From positions 1 through 5,599 of the forward strand of contig JAJYRW010000113.1 in NCBI GenBank assembly GCA_021793895.1: DNA of 5,599 bases, written 5' to 3'. The DNA comes from Actinomycetes bacterium (GTDB lineage: Bacteria; Actinomycetota; Actinomycetes; Actinomycetales; JAJYRW01). This document shows positions 3,826-5,599 of this stretch, piece after piece; position 1 is the first letter of the stretch, and every line of letters begins with the position of its first letter. The position numbers and the translations under genes were made by a program. Under the pieces are notes generated by a model. It was not told the DNA's origin and made no database searches. It saw only the letters and a program-made list of their open reading frames with translations.

Positions 3826-5599
3826 ATGCAGACCGCTGAAATTCGGCGCCGCTGGCTGAAATTTTTCGCCTCCCGAGGCCACGAGGTCGTGCCGAGCGCC
3901 TCACTGATTTCCCCGGACCCCTCGACCATGTTCACGATCGCGGGCATGGTCCCGTTCATCCCATACATGCTGGGGGAGCAGCCGGCGCCCTGGAAGCGGG
4001 CCACCTCGGTGCAAAAGTGCGTGCGCACCGCCGACATCGACGAGGTGGGCAAGACCACCCGCCACGGCACGTTCTTCCAAATGAACGGCAACTTCTCATT
4101 CGGCGACTACTTCAAGGAAGACGCTATCCGCTTCGCGTGGGAACTGATAACGACCTCCCAGGACGAGGGCGGATACGGTTTCGACCCGGACAAAATCTGG
4201 GTCACCGTATTTCACGATGATGACGAGGCGTTCGACCTGTGGCGCGAAATCGCGGGCCTGCCCGAGGAGCGCATCCAGCGCCGCGGCCGCGAAGACAACT
4301 ACTGGCACACCCATCAGCCCGGCCCCGGCGGCCCGTGCTCCGAAATTTACGTCGACCGCGGCCCCGAGTACGGCCAGGACGGCGGCCCAATTGTCGATGA
4401 GGACCGCTTCCTCGAAATCTGGAACCTCGTATTCATGCAGTACGAGATCACCAATGTGGAATCCCAAGCCGAATTCGACATTGTCGGCCCGCTCAAACAG
4501 CGCAACATTGACACGGGGATGGGTCTGGAACGCGTCGCCATCCTCCTGCAGGGCGTCGACAACATGTACGAAATCGACGAGCTCATGGGCGTCATTCACC
4601 GCGCCGAAGAAATCTCCGGCCGTAAATACGGCGCCAACGAGGCCGATGACGTGCGTTTTCGCGTCGTGGCCGACCACGTGCGCTCTTCCTTGATGCTGAT
4701 TGGGGACGGCGTCACTCCCGCTAACGAGGGACGCGGCTATGTCTTGCGGCGCCTGGTGCGACGGGCGGTGCGGGCGATGCGACTTTTGGGCGTGAACGAA
4801 CCCGTGTTGCCGGAATTGTTCCCCGCATCGCTGGAGTTGATGGAGCAGTCTTACCCCGAACTGCGCGAGGATTACGCGCGGATTTCCCGGATTGCCTATG
4901 CGGAAGAAGAGTCCTTCCTGCGCACGCTGTCCGCCGGCACGCAGCTGTTGAACGTGGCGGTTTCGAAAGCAAAGGAGGCCGGGCGCGATGAACTATCTGG
5001 CGCGGAAGCCTTCTCCCTGCACGATACCTATGGTTTCCCGATCGACTTGACGCTGGAAATGGCCCAAGAGCAGGGCCTGCACGTCGATGAGGAGGGCTTC
5101 CGCGACCTGATGCGCGAGCAGCGCGAGCGGGCACGGGCCGATGCGGTGGCGAAGAAGGGCGGCCGCCCCGATGCGCCCGGGTACCAAGAAATGCTGGCGC
5201 AGGGGCCCACCGATTTCCGCGCATTCCAGGAGCTCACCTCCGAAGCCCAGATCCTGGGTGTCCTGCGCGATGGCGAGCTCATTTCCGGGGCCGGCGAGGG
5301 GGAGCGCGTCGATGTAGTGCTGGATCGCACCCCGTTTTACGCCGAATCCGGGGGCCAGGAAGCCGACGCCGGGATCATCACCGGCGATGGCGTGGAGCTG
5401 GCAGTTAGGGACGTGCAACGCGTCGCGAAGACCCTGATCGTCCACACGGTTGAGGTCACGCGCGGCGAAGTGCAGGCCGGCCAAAAGGTTCTTGCCCAGG
5501 TCGATGCGGAATGGCGCGTGGGCGCACGCCAGGCGCACTCCGGAACGCACGTGGTGCATGCCGCGCTGCGCGAGGTGCTGGGACCAGGCGCGCTGCAGT
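3826..5599 (+). CDS. alaS: Alanyl-tRNA synthetase, N-terminal 591 residues (runs off window)
   Basis: AlaS charges tRNA-Ala with alanine in an ATP-dependent cytoplasmic reaction and hydrolyses mischarged Ser/Gly-tRNA-Ala. The class II catalytic core is clear: [19 protein letters not shown] at the start, [20 protein letters not shown] then [14 protein letters not shown] (64-97, motif 2), WNLVFMQY (199-206) and [12 protein letters not shown] (227-238, motif 3). The tRNA-recognition region follows, with [14 protein letters not shown] and [14 protein letters not shown]. The editing domain begins with [11 protein letters not shown], and [16 protein letters not shown] near the edge holds its metal-binding histidines. 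Family length is about 880-900, so roughly 300 residues (rest of editing domain, C-Ala) lie beyond 5599. The ATG at 3826 gives the standard N-terminus; the nearest SD-like AGGA (3809-3812) is unusually far away. It starts 26 bases after the DUF6167 stop with no terminator between, so it is probably co-transcribed. No TTA codons were seen. Confidence 0.97.
   Translation, partial: MQTAEIRRRWLKFFASRGHEVVPSASLISPDPSTMFTIAGMVPFIPYMLGEQPAPWKRATSVQKCVRTADIDEVGKTTRHGTFFQMNGNFSFGDYFKEDAIRFAWELITTSQDEGGYGFDPDKIWVTVFHDDDEAFDLWREIAGLPEERIQRRGREDNYWHTHQPGPGGPCSEIYVDRGPEYGQDGGPIVDEDRFLEIWNLVFMQYEITNVESQAEFDIVGPLKQRNIDTGMGLERVAILLQGVDNMYEIDELMGVIHRAEEISGRKYGANEADDVRFRVVADHVRSSLMLIGDGVTPANEGRGYVLRRLVRRAVRAMRLLGVNEPVLPELFPASLELMEQSYPELREDYARISRIAYAEEESFLRTLSAGTQLLNVAVSKAKEAGRDELSGAEAFSLHDTYGFPIDLTLEMAQEQGLHVDEEGFRDLMREQRERARADAVAKKGGRPDAPGYQEMLAQGPTDFRAFQELTSEAQILGVLRDGELISGAGEGERVDVVLDRTPFYAESGGQEADAGIITGDGVELAVRDVQRVAKTLIVHTVEVTRGEVQAGQKVLAQVDAEWRVGARQAHSGTHVVHAALREVLGPGALQ

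Noticed and set aside
4297..4345. Altered AlaS segment [15 protein letters not shown] where E. coli-type enzymes have a Met-Gly and an extra Cys
   Set aside because: I recall similar QPGPxGPCSEIY forms in actinobacterial AlaS, so it is probably ordinary lineage variation and not an active-site loss.
4096..4677. Open frames on the - strand within alaS (193 codons and others at 4993-5559)
   Set aside because: They are antisense to the conserved catalytic and editing domains of alaS, and arise from strong third-position GC bias.

Overview
The window looks like a chromosomal segment of a moderately high-GC Gram-positive actinobacterium. An Actinomycetaceae-type or related lineage is my best guess, inferred from protein resemblance only. 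It carries rpsD (S4), a short membrane protein of the DUF948 type, a DUF6167-type protein and alaS, all on the + strand. This is a familiar actinobacterial neighbourhood in lineages where rpsD lies outside the alpha ribosomal operon.

Layout. Positions 1-33 are probably the last codons of an upstream gene. Positions 34-343 hold a probable promoter and a strongly structured leader (three successive hairpins) before rpsD, which starts with TTG at 344. rpsD ends at 970 and is followed by a stem-loop and then a strong intrinsic terminator (1027-1083), so it is probably a single-gene transcript. Positions 1084-1375 hold a degenerate 13-bp minisatellite and a 15-bp tandem repeat that may be an operator. 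Next comes an inositol-2-dehydrogenase-like Gfo/Idh/MocA oxidoreductase (1376-2548). It stands alone between housekeeping genes, carries all six TTA codons found in the window, has Asn where the catalytic Asp is expected, and has two extra loops. Positions 2549-2950 are non-coding, with a G-quadruplex-type G-rich tract, a competing inverted repeat, small hairpins and candidate promoters. The DUF948 gene (2951-3304), the DUF6167 gene (3308-3799) and alaS (from 3826, running off the window) form a tight co-directional cluster.

Functionally this is mostly translation machinery: S4, and alanyl-tRNA synthetase co-transcribed with two small membrane-anchored proteins of unknown role. A probably acquired sugar/inositol dehydrogenase has been added. 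I see no CRISPR array, transposase, tRNA or rRNA, and no convincing novel defence or mobile system. The most interesting items are the rpsD leader, the oxidoreductase with its altered active site and foreign codon usage, and the repeats on either side of it.
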